The notes under the pieces were generated by a model, which searched no databases, had not been told where the DNA came from, and was given only the letters and a program-made list of their open reading frames with translations. The translations under genes and the position numbers were made by a program. A stretch of 64,000 bases of DNA from Paramesorhizobium leguminum (GTDB lineage Bacteria > Pseudomonadota > Alphaproteobacteria > Rhizobiales > Rhizobiaceae): positions 62,001 through 126,000 of the forward strand of contig NZ_QJTF01000001.1 in the NCBI RefSeq assembly GCF_003217235.1, in the 5' to 3' direction. Positions 16,837 to 28,521 of this stretch are shown piece after piece; the first letter of the stretch is position 1; each line of letters begins with the position of its first letter.

Positions 16837-17256
16837 TTGAAACCGGATCACTTCCACGTAACCTCCGAATGCACGATGGTGAATGAAATTCTGTCGCGCG
16901 TCGGCGACAAATGGACGGTGCTGGTCGTCAGCTACCTCGGCAATGGCGCGATGCGCTTCAACGAGTTGCGGCGCACCGTTTCCGGCATTTCGCAGAAGAT
17001 GTTGACGACCACGCTGCGCGGGCTGGAGCGCGACGGCTTCGTTACGCGCACGATCTTTCCAACTATTCCGCCAAGGGTGGAATATGAGCTGACGGATCTG
17101 GGGCGTGAGCTGCTCGTTCCCGTCCGCGCGCTGGGGGCATGGGCGGTCTCCAACCATGATCGCGTACTCGCCGCGCGCAATCGCTTCGATGCGGCGCAAG
17201 GTGCGGTATCGGAGCCGTTCGGGCCTGAGAGAAATTTGAGCGAAGCCGCTGAATAA
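16837..17256 (+). CDS. HxlR-family winged-helix transcriptional regulator
   Basis: 139 residues. I choose the TTG at 16837 because AAGGAGG lies seven bases upstream; the frame is open earlier but without such a site. The HxlR hallmarks are CTMVNEILSRVGDKWTVLVV, with the conserved Cys near the N-terminus that is redox- or quinone-reactive in YodB/CatR/HypR, then RFNELRRTVSGISQKMLTTT and LERDGFVTRTIFPTIPPRVE for the winged helix. It probably regulates the divergent flavin reductase. A perfect 12-base hairpin follows the stop. Confidence 0.9.
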   Translation: MKPDHFHVTSECTMVNEILSRVGDKWTVLVVSYLGNGAMRFNELRRTVSGISQKMLTTTLRGLERDGFVTRTIFPTIPPRVEYELTDLGRELLVPVRALGAWAVSNHDRVLAARNRFDAAQGAVSEPFGPERNLSEAAE

Positions 17257-17273
17257 CTGAGAGGGGGAGGGGT

Positions 17274-17301
17274 GGAAAGGCGGATGGGGATCCGCCTTTC
17301 C
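17274..17301 (+). terminator. Hairpin downstream of the HxlR gene
   Basis: GGAAAGGCGGAT pairs perfectly with ATCCGCCTTTCC across a GGGG loop. There is no long T run, so it may be a weak terminator or an mRNA-stabilising structure. Confidence 0.55.
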
Positions 17302-17496
17302 TGTTGCCTGAGACAGGACTTCCCTAAAGCGGGGGCAATGAGAAGTCCATCTGGTATTAGCAAGCCCTGTCAAGCGGTTGACCATGTTTGCCAAACCCAG
17401 TCAATCAGAACTTTCTAACAAACAGACTGTTCAACACTCGATTAGCGGAGCATGGTTAAGGCTTGGTTACCTGACCCAAGGTAAGGCGCGAGCTAT

Positions 17497-17526
17497 AAAA
17501 AAGGCGGGCACGAGGCCCGCCTTTCC
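17497..17526 (-). terminator. Rho-independent terminator of groESL
   Basis: On the minus strand AAAGGCGGGC pairs with GCCCGCCTTT and is followed by TTTTATAGC. It lies about 20 bases after the groEL stop codon. Confidence 0.8.
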
Positions 17527-17546
17527 AGTTCTGGAAACAGGACTTC

Positions 17547-19208
<1,662 letters not shown>

Positions 19209-19242
19209 TTAAACCCGGTTTGATCTATGGTGAAATTCAACG

Positions 19243-19290
19243 CATGACCCCAAAAAGTTGTAGACTTTTTGGACAAGGCTCATGCGAATA
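19243..19290. repeat. Palindromic repeat, family A, copy 2, in the groES-groEL gap
   Basis: ATGACCCCAAAAAGTTGTAG with the complementary ACTTTTTGGACAAGGCTCAT is the family A hairpin. Its position inside a co-transcribed operon could influence the relative stability of the two chaperonin cistrons. Confidence 0.8.
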
Positions 19291-19315
19291 AAAAGAAAAA
19301 ACGGTGATCGGCCGA

Positions 19316-19612
19316 TCAGCCGATGATGCCGAGAATGTCGGATTCCTTCATGATCAGCAGGTCTTCGCCGCCGATCTTGACTTCCGTGCCCGACCACTTG
19401 CCGAAGAGGATGCGATCGCCTTCCTTGACATCCAGCGGAACGAGCTTGCCGGCTTCGTCACGGGCGCCCGTGCCGACGGCGACGATCTCGCCTTCCTGCG
19501 GCTTCTCCTTGGCGGTATCGGGAATGATGATGCCACCAGCGGTCTTTGCTTCCGATTCGACCCGGCGGACGACGACACGGTCGTGAAGCGGGCGGAACTT
19601 GGTGTTGGCCAT
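19316..19612 (-). CDS. groES: Co-chaperonin GroES (Hsp10)
   Basis: 98 residues, full length. It caps the GroEL ring. It contains [19 protein letters not shown], the mobile loop [16 protein letters not shown] and the C-terminal [13 protein letters not shown]...[13 protein letters not shown]. Transcription begins upstream at a region bearing a perfect CIRCE inverted repeat, so the operon is under HrcA repression. groEL follows. Confidence 0.97.
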   Translation of the reverse strand: MANTKFRPLHDRVVVRRVESEAKTAGGIIIPDTAKEKPQEGEIVAVGTGARDEAGKLVPLDVKEGDRILFGKWSGTEVKIGGEDLLIMKESDILGIIG

Positions 19613-19660
19613 GGTTTGAACCCTTAGTTGCGATAAAAAAATGGATGGTTTGAACTCTCG

Positions 19661-19687
19661 TTAGCACTCTCGTTGGGAGAGTGCTAA
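19661..19687. promoter_or_regulatory. CIRCE operator (HrcA binding site)
   Basis: TTAGCACTC-N9-GAGTGCTAA is an exact match to the CIRCE consensus, 49 bases upstream of the groES start. HrcA binds this element and releases it on heat shock, which places groESL in the HrcA regulon. Confidence 0.97.
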
Positions 19688-19872
19688 CAGCGCCATGGAG
19701 ATAAATTTTCAGGGGCGGATTGTCAAGGGAAACGGCGGTAAGACATCAAGGATTTCGCCATTCCGGAGCGTCGCGAGCGACACGGAATTCAGGGATATGG
19801 GCGCTCTCCAGGGAAGAAACAAGGAATGGGTCGCTGAGGCAATCAGGGAAGCCGCTGCTTAAAGCGTTCGGC

Positions 19873-21663
19873 CTACCTCACAATCCGCAGATTGGAGAGT
19901 TCGTCACCGATCTGGCGGAAGGTTTCCGCGAGATTTTCGCCCTTTGTGTTCCAGAAGAGCTTCGCCGGTTTGCCGGCGTCATCAGGGTCGCTGCGCGTGC
20001 GCGAGTCCGACGCGCAGGCTTTCAGGGCTTCGATCTGCTGCCTTTCCTCGTCATCGCTTTCGTTGAGATCGAGCGCTATCGTCATGACGATGACTTTGGC
20101 GGTTTTTACATTGTTGCATAGCGTCGCGAACTGCTCGTTCATCGCCGCCGTATAATTGTCGTTGGTGTGAACAGTGGGGACGACTATGCTCGTGTTCTGG
20201 AAAATGCGCGGTATGGTGGAAGGCTTCGTGATTTGCCTCGGATAGCCAAACGCGGCATATTTGTTGGAAGAATATGTGTTGGCGCCATCGGTCAGTACGA
20301 TGACGACCTTGTCGTTGCCGCGCTGGGTCTCTGAGCGGCCCTCCGTAAAAGGTTCGCCATGCGAAATGGTTCGCCAACCCCAGGCCATTCCTTCCGGAAC
20401 ATTCGTTGTTGCCGTTGATATTGGATCCATCTCGTCAATTGCGTCTATAATTTTGCTCAGTCCGTCGGCGGGGGAGACGTCCGTAAGGGGGGTAATCGGA
20501 TTGGTCGTGCAGCTATAATTCGGCCCCTTATCGTAAACATTCACCAATGGGCGGGTGTTGGCGGTGGCGTGCAGAAAATATTTCCTTATATCGCGGTGTT
20601 TGACGTCGGCATTGCCGTCGGTCCACCAACTGTTTTGCGAATAATTATCTTCGTCGGGCGCGAACATTGGCACGAACAGCGTATCTGGAACCGCCGCGTC
20701 CGGAGCCGTGTCGTCCAGATTGTAGCCTCCTGGCCGCGTCTCGACACAGCCAAGCCAATTGGCGAATGGTTTTGGCGTCCTGCCGTTGGAAATCTTCAAC
20801 TCATCGTACAGATTAAACCGGGTGTAGGGTTTACCCCGCTCCTCCACCGGCCAGCCGGTCCCATCTCTTTTGAGCTGATCATCCGAAAATTTGAGCCGCT
20901 TGTTCGGGCTGATCGTGATCTCCTCGCTAACATCGAAATTCTCATAATGGATGGAGGAGCGCCCCTCGGTATCCATCCACGCGGCATCATCATGTTGATT
21001 ACCTACGTTCACCGATCCCGCGAAAGGCACGATGGAAAACTGCACAGGTTTGTCGATTTGCGTCATCAACGCGGCCTGTGTGGCCATACTGTTTACCAGC
21101 TGCGTTGCCGCTCTTCTAAGCAGGACTATGCGGTCCTCGCCCGAGCCGGTTCCATTCTGAGTCATCGAGCCGGAATTATCGAGAACCAGCGCCACCTCCA
21201 CGGTGTTCTTCACGCGCACGTCCGAAACCATGTGGTAGTTGAACTTCCAGTCTTCCCCCGTGAGCGAGCGGGCAAGCGTGCCGAACACAGAATTATAGGT
21301 GAAATCCGCCGTGGCCGAGACCTTCTTTTTTGGGTCGGCGGCCACTGGCGGGACGATGTTGAATTGAACCCGCGCCGGGTCGAGCGCTTTCAAATTCGCG
21401 GCGAAATATTTCTGGCCATATTCGCGCATCACCGCTTCGGAAGCGCCGCCGCCATATTGCCGCCCCACTGCCAGCGCCGCCGCGTCTAGCGCTTGCTGCA
21501 CATTGGTCCGCGTCCGCATCAGATTGGTGGTATCGATGGCAGCCATGCCGGCGAGCAGCAATGGCGCCACGATGATGGCCGCCATGATCGCGAAATTGCC
21601 GCTCTCGTCATGCCGGAAACCGGCGACGACTCTCGCTATATCAGATGAATGTCCCGCTTTCAT
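19873..21663 (-). CDS. TadG-like protein: TadE/G N-terminal segment plus von Willebrand A domain
   Basis: 596 residues; GGGG lies three to four bases before the ATG. The N-terminal part FRHDESGNFAIMAAIIVAPL, followed by a membrane helix and RTRTNVQQALDAAALAVGRQ, is characteristic of TadG/pilus-assembly proteins. A vWA domain begins near residue 155 with VALVLDNSGSM (the DxSxS metal site) and includes VVIVLTDGANT. TadG-type proteins sit in the inner membrane and project into the periplasm as part of Flp/Tad pilus systems, but no other tad gene is visible here, so it may be an orphan paralogue. Confidence 0.85.
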   Translation of the reverse strand: MKAGHSSDIARVVAGFRHDESGNFAIMAAIIVAPLLLAGMAAIDTTNLMRTRTNVQQALDAAALAVGRQYGGGASEAVMREYGQKYFAANLKALDPARVQFNIVPPVAADPKKKVSATADFTYNSVFGTLARSLTGEDWKFNYHMVSDVRVKNTVEVALVLDNSGSMTQNGTGSGEDRIVLLRRAATQLVNSMATQAALMTQIDKPVQFSIVPFAGSVNVGNQHDDAAWMDTEGRSSIHYENFDVSEEITISPNKRLKFSDDQLKRDGTGWPVEERGKPYTRFNLYDELKISNGRTPKPFANWLGCVETRPGGYNLDDTAPDAAVPDTLFVPMFAPDEDNYSQNSWWTDGNADVKHRDIRKYFLHATANTRPLVNVYDKGPNYSCTTNPITPLTDVSPADGLSKIIDAIDEMDPISTATTNVPEGMAWGWRTISHGEPFTEGRSETQRGNDKVVIVLTDGANTYSSNKYAAFGYPRQITKPSTIPRIFQNTSIVVPTVHTNDNYTAAMNEQFATLCNNVKTAKVIVMTIALDLNESDDEERQQIEALKACASDSRTRSDPDDAGKPAKLFWNTKGENLAETFRQIGDELSNLRIVR

Positions 21664-21842
21664 TTTCCCCGCCCCCTGGGAATCTTCCGTGCCCCACGAT
21701 GGAAGAATTCGGCAAATTCATAGCAGGCGGGCTCTAACAGTCGGTCACGATGACAGGTAAAATTTGAATGAAGCCGAAAGCAGATGACATGCCGGGCAGG
21801 TTGGGCTAATCCGGGCGCGCCGGATGCGAAAGAGGACACCCC

Positions 21843-22700
21843 ATGTTCAACCTTCCCAAGATCGAACGCCTCGATGAATTGATGTCCCGCTACGACGTGC
21901 TTTTCTGCGATGTCTGGGGCGTCGTGCACAATGGCATTCATGCATTCGTCCCGGCCAAGGCCGCCTTGCAGCGCGCGCGCGAGGCCGGGCTGACAGTCAT
22001 CCTGGTCACCAATGCGCCGCGTCCCGCGCCGCTGATCGCGGCGCAATTGTCGTTGCTGGGCGTTCCCGATGAGGCTTACGACCGGATCGTCACTTCCGGC
22101 GATGTAACGCGTGAACTGATCGCCAGCGGCCCGCGCCGCCTGTTTCATCTGGGCCCGGATCGAGACCTGACCCTTTATGAAGGGCTCGATGTCGAGCTTG
22201 TCGAGGAATTCGAGGCCGCGGGCGTGGTCTGCACCGGCCTGTTCGACGATGAGGTCGAGGTGCCTGAAGACTATGCCGAAATGCTCCAGCGCTTCCGCTC
22301 GCGCGATCTGCCTTTCATCTGCGCCAACCCGGATATCGTGGTGGAGCGCGGCAACCGCCTGATCTGGTGCGCGGGCGCTCTGGCGCGGGACTACGGCCAA
22401 CTCGGGGGCCGCACGCTGATTGCCGGAAAGCCATATCGCCCGATCTACGAGGCTGCGCTCGCCGCTGCCGGTGAAGTGCGTGGACAGGCCGTGGACAAGG
22501 CCCGCGTGCTGGCGATCGGTGACGGCATGTTGACCGATGTGAAGGGCGCCGAGCAGTTCGGTATCGATGTGCTCTATATATCCGGCGGTATCCACGCCAA
22601 CGATTATGCCGACGCCGGTATCGTGGACGTGGAACGGCTGCTTGAGTTTCTCAAAAAGCATGGCAGCAATCCCGTCGCCACCATGCACCATCTCGCTTGA
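21843..22700 (+). CDS. HAD-superfamily hydrolase, TIGR01459 type
   Basis: 285 residues. HAD motif I is FCDVWGVVHNG (nucleophile Asp and the acid/base-position residue two later), motif II region ILVTNAPRP, and motif III/IV LAIGDGMLTDVKGAEQFG. The C2-type cap and length resemble NagD-like phosphatases, and the family is usually found next to ribF in alphaproteobacteria, as here. The substrate is unknown; a link to flavin nucleotide metabolism is suggested only by the neighbour. GAGGACACCCC precedes the ATG. Confidence 0.88.
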   Translation: MFNLPKIERLDELMSRYDVLFCDVWGVVHNGIHAFVPAKAALQRAREAGLTVILVTNAPRPAPLIAAQLSLLGVPDEAYDRIVTSGDVTRELIASGPRRLFHLGPDRDLTLYEGLDVELVEEFEAAGVVCTGLFDDEVEVPEDYAEMLQRFRSRDLPFICANPDIVVERGNRLIWCAGALARDYGQLGGRTLIAGKPYRPIYEAALAAAGEVRGQAVDKARVLAIGDGMLTDVKGAEQFGIDVLYISGGIHANDYADAGIVDVERLLEFLKKHGSNPVATMHHLA

Positions 22701-22711
22701 GCGCCTTGCCC

Positions 22712-23704
22712 ATGCCCGAACACCCCTTTCTTCGCCTCGCAAGCCCATCCGATCTGCCCGCTCGCTTGAAAGGCGCGGTCGTCGCCATCGGCAATTTCGA
22801 TGGCGTGCATCGTGGCCATCAGGCCGTGCTGGAGCGCGCGCTTGAATTGGCGCGGGAGGAGGGGAGACCGGCGGTAGTGCTGACCTTCGAGCCGCATCCG
22901 CGCAGCGTTTTCAGGCCGGATGAGCCGGTCGACCGGCTTACCCCACCTGCCGAAAAGGCTGAACTGCTGCAAGCGCTTGGCTTCGATGCCGTGGTGGAAC
23001 AGGAATTCACCCGCGCTTTCGCTGAGAACTCTGCGGAGGATTTCGTCCAATCGATCATCGTCGATAAGCTTGCCGCACATCGCGTTGTCACCGGCTTCGA
23101 TTTTCATTTCGGCAAGGGCAGGCAGGGCGGCCCAGCTTTCCTGATTGATGCCGGCGAGCGGCTGGGTTTCAAGGTCACGCTGGTCGATGCCTTCCGCGAC
23201 GAGGGCGGCGAAATCGTCTCGTCGAGCCGGGTCCGCATGGATTTGAGCGAGGGCGATGTGGCCGGAGCCGCCGCGCTGCTCGGTTATCGCTATATGGTGG
23301 AGAGTGAAATTATAGGCGGCGAAAAGCTTGGCCGCACGCTGGGCTTCCCGACCGCCAACATGGCGCTGCCGCCGCAGACCAATCTCAAGCATGGCATTTA
23401 TGCCGTGCGCTTCCGCCGCGCCGACGGCTCGCTGCATGACGGCGTCGCCAGCTTCGGTCGCCGCCCGACAGTCGTAACCGACGGCGCGCCGCTGCTGGAA
23501 ACCTTCCTGTTCGATTTCAACGGCGATCTCTATGGCGAGACCTGTGCCGTGTCCTTTTTCGCATGGCTGCGCGGCGAGGAGAAGTTCGACGGTCTCGATG
23601 CGCTGATGGTGCAGATACGCCGGGATGAGGAGGAAGCGCGCGCGGTGCTGGCCGGTGTGCAGCCGCTGTCAGTGCTCGATCAGGCGCTCAATTTTGAGAA
23701 TTAA
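22712..23704 (+). CDS. ribF: Bifunctional riboflavin kinase / FAD synthetase RibF
   Basis: 330 residues from the ATG at 22712; a TTG at 22697 overlapping the previous stop codon is an alternative start. The N-terminal FAD synthetase domain contains VVAIGNFDGVHRGHQAVLE, the nucleotidyltransferase HxGH-like site, and SSSRVRMDLSEGDV. The C-terminal riboflavin kinase domain contains GRTLGFPTANMALP and YGETCAVSFFAWLRGEEKF. The enzyme converts riboflavin to FMN and then FAD. It appears co-transcribed with the HAD gene (12-base gap). Confidence 0.95.
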   Translation: MPEHPFLRLASPSDLPARLKGAVVAIGNFDGVHRGHQAVLERALELAREEGRPAVVLTFEPHPRSVFRPDEPVDRLTPPAEKAELLQALGFDAVVEQEFTRAFAENSAEDFVQSIIVDKLAAHRVVTGFDFHFGKGRQGGPAFLIDAGERLGFKVTLVDAFRDEGGEIVSSSRVRMDLSEGDVAGAAALLGYRYMVESEIIGGEKLGRTLGFPTANMALPPQTNLKHGIYAVRFRRADGSLHDGVASFGRRPTVVTDGAPLLETFLFDFNGDLYGETCAVSFFAWLRGEEKFDGLDALMVQIRRDEEEARAVLAGVQPLSVLDQALNFEN

Positions 23705-23714
23705 GCGTTCCGTC

Positions 23715-23846
23715 GCCCTCGTCCTTCGAGGCTCGCTCCGCTCGCACCTCAGGATGAGGACGACGGGGCGCCGACGCCTTCAGCCTCATGGTGAGGTGTG
23801 AGTGTAGCGAAGCGGAACGAGCCTCGAACCACGAGGATGAAGGGGA
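23715..23846. repeat. Palindromic repeat, family D, full copy
   Basis: Outer arms CCCTCGTCCTTCGAGGCTCG and the complement ending GCCTCGAACCACGAGGATG enclose CTCATGGTGAGGTGTGAG and related inner arms. The element starts directly after ribF and is followed by an AT-rich stretch that probably holds the promoter of the outer-membrane protein gene. Confidence 0.82.
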
Positions 23847-23957
23847 TGTGAACCCGATCGAATATTTTCATTTCCGAATTTAAGCAATTTTTACTGGTTT
23901 CGCTGCAAGCATTGTTTACCATCCCCATCGGTGGGCAGGCGATTCTGGAGTTCCATT

Positions 23958-24806
23958 GTGCGTATTTCTTCTTTTGGCGTCCTTTCGGGCGCGGTTCTTT
24001 TCGCTAATTTCGCTTCCGCTGCGGACCTCTCTTCGGCCTCGGATCCTGTTCCGGCTGTAGAAGTTCAGGAACCCCGAAAGCATTTCTGGTCCGGGGATTG
24101 GTACTTGACCGTCGGCGCCGCAGGCTTTGCCGCGCCGCGCTTCGAAGGATCATCGAGCCGCGTCTTCAGCGGCACGCCGATGATTTCGCTTGGCCGCGCC
24201 GGTTCCACGACGCGCTTTTCCTCGCGCATCGACAACCCGTCCTTCGCCTTGATCGATAATGACAGGTTCCGCGCCGGTATCAACGGCAAGCTGCTCTTCG
24301 AGCGCGATGGCGATACCGCCGATGAGCTGAAAGGCCTTGATCCCGTGCGCTTCGGCGGCGAGCTGGGCGGTTTCGCGGAAGTCTACCCGACTGACTGGCT
24401 GCGCCTGCGCGCCGAAGTCCGCCAGGGCATTCGCGCCCACAAGGGCGTGGTGGGTGAGGTCGCCGCCGATGCCTTTTTCGATGTGACGCCGACCATCCGC
24501 GTTTCGGGCGGCCCGCGCGCCTCCTTCGCCACCAAGGAATATTTCGAGGCCTATTACGGCGTCGATGCGGAAGCGGCGGTCGCTTCCGGCCTCAGCCAGT
24601 ATAGTCCGGGCGGCGGCTTCAAGTCCGCGGGCGTCGGCGGCGCGATCACCTGGAAGACGACCGAAAAGGTCACCACCAGCCTCTTCGCCGAATATGCCCG
24701 CCTGCAGGGCCCGGCGGCGGATTCGAGCCTCGTCAAGGAACGCGGCTCGCGCGACCAGTTCACCTTCGGCGCGTCGGCGACCTATCGTTTCGATTTCTCG
24801 CTGTAA
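23958..24806 (+). CDS. MipA/OmpV-family outer membrane protein
   Basis: 282 residues from a GTG at 23958, chosen because GGAG lies seven bases upstream and the product then begins with a clean signal peptide (about 21 residues, cleaved before ADLSSA). The mature part has the alternating pattern of a beta-barrel, with WYLTVGAAGFAAPRFEG near the N-terminus as in MipA/OmpV proteins, and it ends with a terminal aromatic-rich strand TYRFDFSL. Members are outer membrane proteins of loosely defined function, some interacting with peptidoglycan enzymes. Confidence 0.82.
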   Translation: MRISSFGVLSGAVLFANFASAADLSSASDPVPAVEVQEPRKHFWSGDWYLTVGAAGFAAPRFEGSSSRVFSGTPMISLGRAGSTTRFSSRIDNPSFALIDNDRFRAGINGKLLFERDGDTADELKGLDPVRFGGELGGFAEVYPTDWLRLRAEVRQGIRAHKGVVGEVAADAFFDVTPTIRVSGGPRASFATKEYFEAYYGVDAEAAVASGLSQYSPGGGFKSAGVGGAITWKTTEKVTTSLFAEYARLQGPAADSSLVKERGSRDQFTFGASATYRFDFSL

Positions 24807-24817
24807 TAACCCACTTC

Positions 24818-24984
24818 CTTTCCCTCCCCCTTGCGGGGGTCCGAAGGACGGGCGAGACCCGTGGCTCGCCCCGGTAAGTGGCCCGAAGGGTCGGGTGGGG
24901 GTGGTTCAGTATTGAGCACAACCGTCGCCACCCCCATCCGCCCGCTAACGCGGGCACCTTCCCCGCAAGGGGGAAGGAGGGCGC
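24818..24984. repeat. Palindromic repeat, family C, copy 1
   Basis: The left arm CCTCCCCCTTGCGGGGG and the right arm CCCCGCAAGGGGGAAGGAGG are complementary; between them lie CGGGTGGGGGTGG and CCACCCCCATCCG inner arms. It fills the gap after the MipA-like gene, in front of ileS. Confidence 0.83.
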
Positions 24985-25219
24985 TAGGCGATCAAGTTTC
25001 TCACGCTCGCCCCTTTATTCCTCGGCGCGTCATTGCTAAAAGCGTCATTATGACTGTGTTCCGGCTTTTCATATCGGCTATACGAATTATTGGCCCGGCC
25101 TTCCGCGCCGCTTGAGCGGGAAGGTCCGGGAACGACCGGCTGCGCTTTTCACGGCATTTCACCGTTTTATTCGAATCTGTCCGCTTGGCTTGTCCAGCGG
25201 GCTCTGGAACAAGCCAATC

Positions 25220-28200
25220 ATGACCGATACGACCGCCAAGATCGATTATTCGAAGACCCTCAACCTGCCCGAGACGAAATTCCCCATGCGCGCCGGGCTG
25301 CCCGAGCGCGAGCCGCAATTCGTCGCCCGGTGGGAGGAGATGAACCTTTATAAAAAGCTGCGCGAAGACGCGAAGAACCGCCCGCTCTATGTGCTGCATG
25401 ACGGGCCGCCCTATGCCAATGGCAATATCCATATCGGCCATGCGCTAAACAAGATCCTGAAGGATGTCATCACGCGCTCGTTCCAGATGCGCGGTTACAA
25501 TGCCAATTACGTGCCGGGCTGGGACTGCCACGGCCTGCCGATCGAATGGAAGATCGAGGAACAGTATCGCGCCAAGGGCCTGGACAAAAACGAAGTGCCG
25601 ATCAACGAATTCCGCAGGGAATGCCGTGAGTTCGCCGCGAACTGGATCAAGGTGCAGTCAGGCGAATTCAAGCGCCTCGGCGTGCTGGGTGATTTCGACA
25701 ATCCCTATACGACGATGAATTTTCACGCCGAAAGCCGCATCGCCGGCGAACTGCTGAAATTCGCCATGTCCGGCCAGCTCTATCGCGGCTCCAAGCCGGT
25801 GATGTGGAGCGTGGTGGAAAGGACGGCACTGGCGGAGGCCGAAGTCGAATATGCCGATGTCGAAAGCGACATGATCTGGGTGAAGTTTCCGGTGGCTTCT
25901 GCCCGGCTTGGAAGCAGCCGTCTGGATGGCTCTGGTAATTCGGATGAGAACTTGGCAAGCGCGGGAGTTCAATTGCATGATCTTATGCAGGCGTCGGTGG
26001 TCATCTGGACGACGACGCCATGGACGATCCCCGGCAACCGCGCCATCGCCTATTCTCCTCGTGTCGCCTATGGCCTTTATGAGGTCACGGCAGCGGAGAA
26101 TGATTTTGGCCCACAACCAGGCGAAAAGCTGATCTTCGCGGATGCCTTGGCTGAGGAGTCCTTCAAGAAGGCCAAGCTAGAATATAAACGCTTAGCCGAT
26201 GTGTCCCCGCGAGAACTCGCTGGGATTCTCTGCGCCCACCCGCTTAAGGGCCTCGGCGGCGGCTACAATTTCGCCATCCCGCTCCTCGCTGGTGACCACG
26301 TCACAGACGATGCCGGTACGGGCTTCGTTCACACCGCGCCCAGCCATGGCCGCGAGGACTTTGATGTCTGGATGGAGCACGCGCGTGAATTGGAAGCACG
26401 CGGCATCGATACCGCCATCCCATTCCCCGTCGATGATGCGGGCTATTACACCAAGGACGCGCCGGGCTTTGGGCCGGATCGCGAGGGTGGTCCCGCGCGC
26501 GTCATGGACGACAACGGCAAGAAGGGCGACGCCAACAAGGCGGTCATGGATGCGCTGATCGAGCGCAACATGCTCTTCGCACGGGGAAGGCTCAAGCATT
26601 CCTATCCGCATTCCTGGCGCTCGAAAAAGCCGGTTATCTACCGCAACACGCCGCAATGGTTCGTCTATATGGACAAGGAACTGGGCGGTTACGGCCTCGC
26701 GCCTTCCTCCCCCCTTGCGGGGGGTGAGGAGCGTTCGGCCGAAGGCCGAGGAAAAGCCAACGATTTGGCTTTTCCAGCGACGAACGCGCGAAGCCCTAGC
26801 GAAGCGCTACCTGCGGAGCAGACGGAGGGGGGGGGCTCCGCTTCGCCGCGCCCCGATACTCTCCGCAACCGCGCGCTTGCCGCCATCGACGAAACGCGCT
26901 TCGTCCCCGCCGCCGGCCAAACCCGCCTGCGCGCCATGATCGAGGACCGCCCCGATTGGGTGCTGTCGCGCCAGCGCGCCTGGGGTGTGCCGATTGCCGT
27001 CTTTGCCGATGAGGACGGCAACATCCTCAAGGACGAGGCCGTCAACCAGCGCATCCTCGATGCCTTCGAGCTTGAGGGCGCCGATGCATGGTTTGCCGAA
27101 GGCGCGCGCGAGCGTTTCCTCGGTTCCCGCGCCAACGAGCCGTGGACCATGGTGAAGGATATCCTCGACGTCTGGTTCGATTCAGGCTCCACCCACACCT
27201 TCACGCTGGAAGATCGCCCGGACATGAAATGGCCGGCGGATGTCTATCTCGAAGGCTCGGACCAGCATCGCGGCTGGTTCCATTCCTCGCTGCTGGAGAG
27301 CGCCGGCACGCGCGGCCGCGCGCCTTACGATACGGTCGTCACCCATGGCTTCACCATGGACGAGCAGGGCAAGAAGATGTCCAAGTCGCTCGGCAATACC
27401 GTGACGCCGCAGGACGTGATCAAGGATTCGGGCGCCGATATCCTGCGGCTCTGGGTGATGACGACGGATTATTGGGAGGACCAGCGCCTCGGCAAGAGCA
27501 TCCTCCAGACCAATATCGACGCCTACCGCAAGCTCAGGAACTCCATCCGCTGGATGCTGGGTACGCTCGCCCATGACGACGGCGGGGAAGTCTCCTATGC
27601 CGATCTTCCCGAACTGGAACGGCTGATGCTGCACCGGCTGTCGGAGCTGGATGAGATCGTCCGCGCGGGCTACGACGCCTTCGATTTCAAGCGCATCGCC
27701 CGCGCGCTCATCGATTTCATGAATGTCGAGCTTTCGGCCTTCTATTTCGATATCCGCAAGGATGCGCTTTATTGCGACGCGCCATCGAGTATCAAGCGCA
27801 AGGCGGCATTGCAGACCGTGCGCCACATCTTCGACCGCGTGACGACCTGGCTCGCGCCCATGCTGCCCTTCACCACCGAGGAGGCATGGCTCGACCGCTA
27901 CCCGGATGCGCAATCGGTGCATCTGGAACAGTTCCGCGAAACGCCTGCTGAATGGCGCGACGAGGAACTGGCGGAAAAATGGCGCAAGGTGCGCAGCGTC
28001 CGCCGCGTCGTCACCGGCGCGCTGGAGCTGGAGCGGGCCGACAAGCGCATCGGCTCTTCGCTGGAAGCGGCGCCAATCGTTCACATTACCGATCCGTCGC
28101 TTAGAGACGCCATCGAAGGACTCGACTTCGCCGAAATCTGCATCACCAGCGATATCACGGTGACGGAAGAGGGCGCTCCGGAAAGCGCCTTCACGCTGGA

Positions 28201-28363
28201 CGATGTGAAAGGCGTGGCCGTGGTGCCTGCGCGCGCGACGGGCATTAAATGCGCCCGCTCCTGGCGCTATACCCATGATGTCGGCAGCGATCCGGAATTC
28301 CCCGACGTTTCCGCCCGCGATGCGGCGGCGTTGCGGGAGCTGAGGGCGTTGGGGCGGGTTTAG
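25220..28363 (+). CDS. ileS: Isoleucine-tRNA ligase IleS with an in-frame repeat-derived insertion
   Basis: 1047 residues from the ATG at 25220 ([12 protein letters not shown]). The class I synthetase signatures are [15 protein letters not shown] (HIGH) and [12 protein letters not shown] (KMSKS); the editing-domain motifs [15 protein letters not shown] and [14 protein letters not shown] are intact. Residues about 492-546 (DNA 26694-26860) form a low-complexity Ser/Ala/Gly/Pro stretch that corresponds to a family C palindromic repeat kept in frame; most alphaproteobacterial enzymes, as I recall them, are about 100 residues shorter. Codons in 25890-26240 are also less GC-rich than the rest. The gene should still encode an active enzyme because nothing essential is interrupted. 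Confidence 0.95.
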   Translation: MTDTTAKIDYSKTLNLPETKFPMRAGLPEREPQFVARWEEMNLYKKLREDAKNRPLYVLHDGPPYANGNIHIGHALNKILKDVITRSFQMRGYNANYVPGWDCHGLPIEWKIEEQYRAKGLDKNEVPINEFRRECREFAANWIKVQSGEFKRLGVLGDFDNPYTTMNFHAESRIAGELLKFAMSGQLYRGSKPVMWSVVERTALAEAEVEYADVESDMIWVKFPVASARLGSSRLDGSGNSDENLASAGVQLHDLMQASVVIWTTTPWTIPGNRAIAYSPRVAYGLYEVTAAENDFGPQPGEKLIFADALAEESFKKAKLEYKRLADVSPRELAGILCAHPLKGLGGGYNFAIPLLAGDHVTDDAGTGFVHTAPSHGREDFDVWMEHARELEARGIDTAIPFPVDDAGYYTKDAPGFGPDREGGPARVMDDNGKKGDANKAVMDALIERNMLFARGRLKHSYPHSWRSKKPVIYRNTPQWFVYMDKELGGYGLAPSSPLAGGEERSAEGRGKANDLAFPATNARSPSEALPAEQTEGGGSASPRPDTLRNRALAAIDETRFVPAAGQTRLRAMIEDRPDWVLSRQRAWGVPIAVFADEDGNILKDEAVNQRILDAFELEGADAWFAEGARERFLGSRANEPWTMVKDILDVWFDSGSTHTFTLEDRPDMKWPADVYLEGSDQHRGWFHSSLLESAGTRGRAPYDTVVTHGFTMDEQGKKMSKSLGNTVTPQDVIKDSGADILRLWVMTTDYWEDQRLGKSILQTNIDAYRKLRNSIRWMLGTLAHDDGGEVSYADLPELERLMLHRLSELDEIVRAGYDAFDFKRIARALIDFMNVELSAFYFDIRKDALYCDAPSSIKRKAALQTVRHIFDRVTTWLAPMLPFTTEEAWLDRYPDAQSVHLEQFRETPAEWRDEELAEKWRKVRSVRRVVTGALELERADKRIGSSLEAAPIVHITDPSLRDAIEGLDFAEICITSDITVTEEGAPESAFTLDDVKGVAVVPARATGIKCARSWRYTHDVGSDPEFPDVSARDAAALRELRALGRV
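26697..26850. repeat. Family C-like repeat inside the ileS coding sequence
   Basis: The segment begins CTTCCTCCCCCCTTGCGGGG and includes CTGCGGAGCAGACGGAGGGG, the complement of the CCGTCTGCTCCGCAG part of the family C element at 28368-28521. It also has its own internal palindromes (CGTTCGGCCGAAGGCCGAGG and GAAAAGCCAA...TTGGCTTTTC). It contains no stop codon in the ileS frame and preserves the frame across the insertion. Confidence 0.75.
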
Positions 28364-28367
28364 GTTC

Positions 28368-28521
28368 GCACCCTCCTTCCCCCTTGCGGGGAAGGTGCCC
28401 GCGTTAGCGGGCGGATGGGGGTGGTGACGTTTGCGCTTTTGCTTGAGAGTATGGTGTAGACGTCACCACCCCCATCCGTCTGCTCCGCAGACACCTTCCC
28501 CACAAGGGGGAAGGAGGGCGC
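28368..28521. repeat. Palindromic repeat, family C, copy 2
   Basis: Arms CACCCTCCTTCCCCCTTGCG and complement, with inner GCGGGCGGATGGGGGTGGTG and its counterpart CACCACCCCCATCCGTCTGC. It starts within ten bases of the ileS stop codon and may act as a transcript end. Confidence 0.85.
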
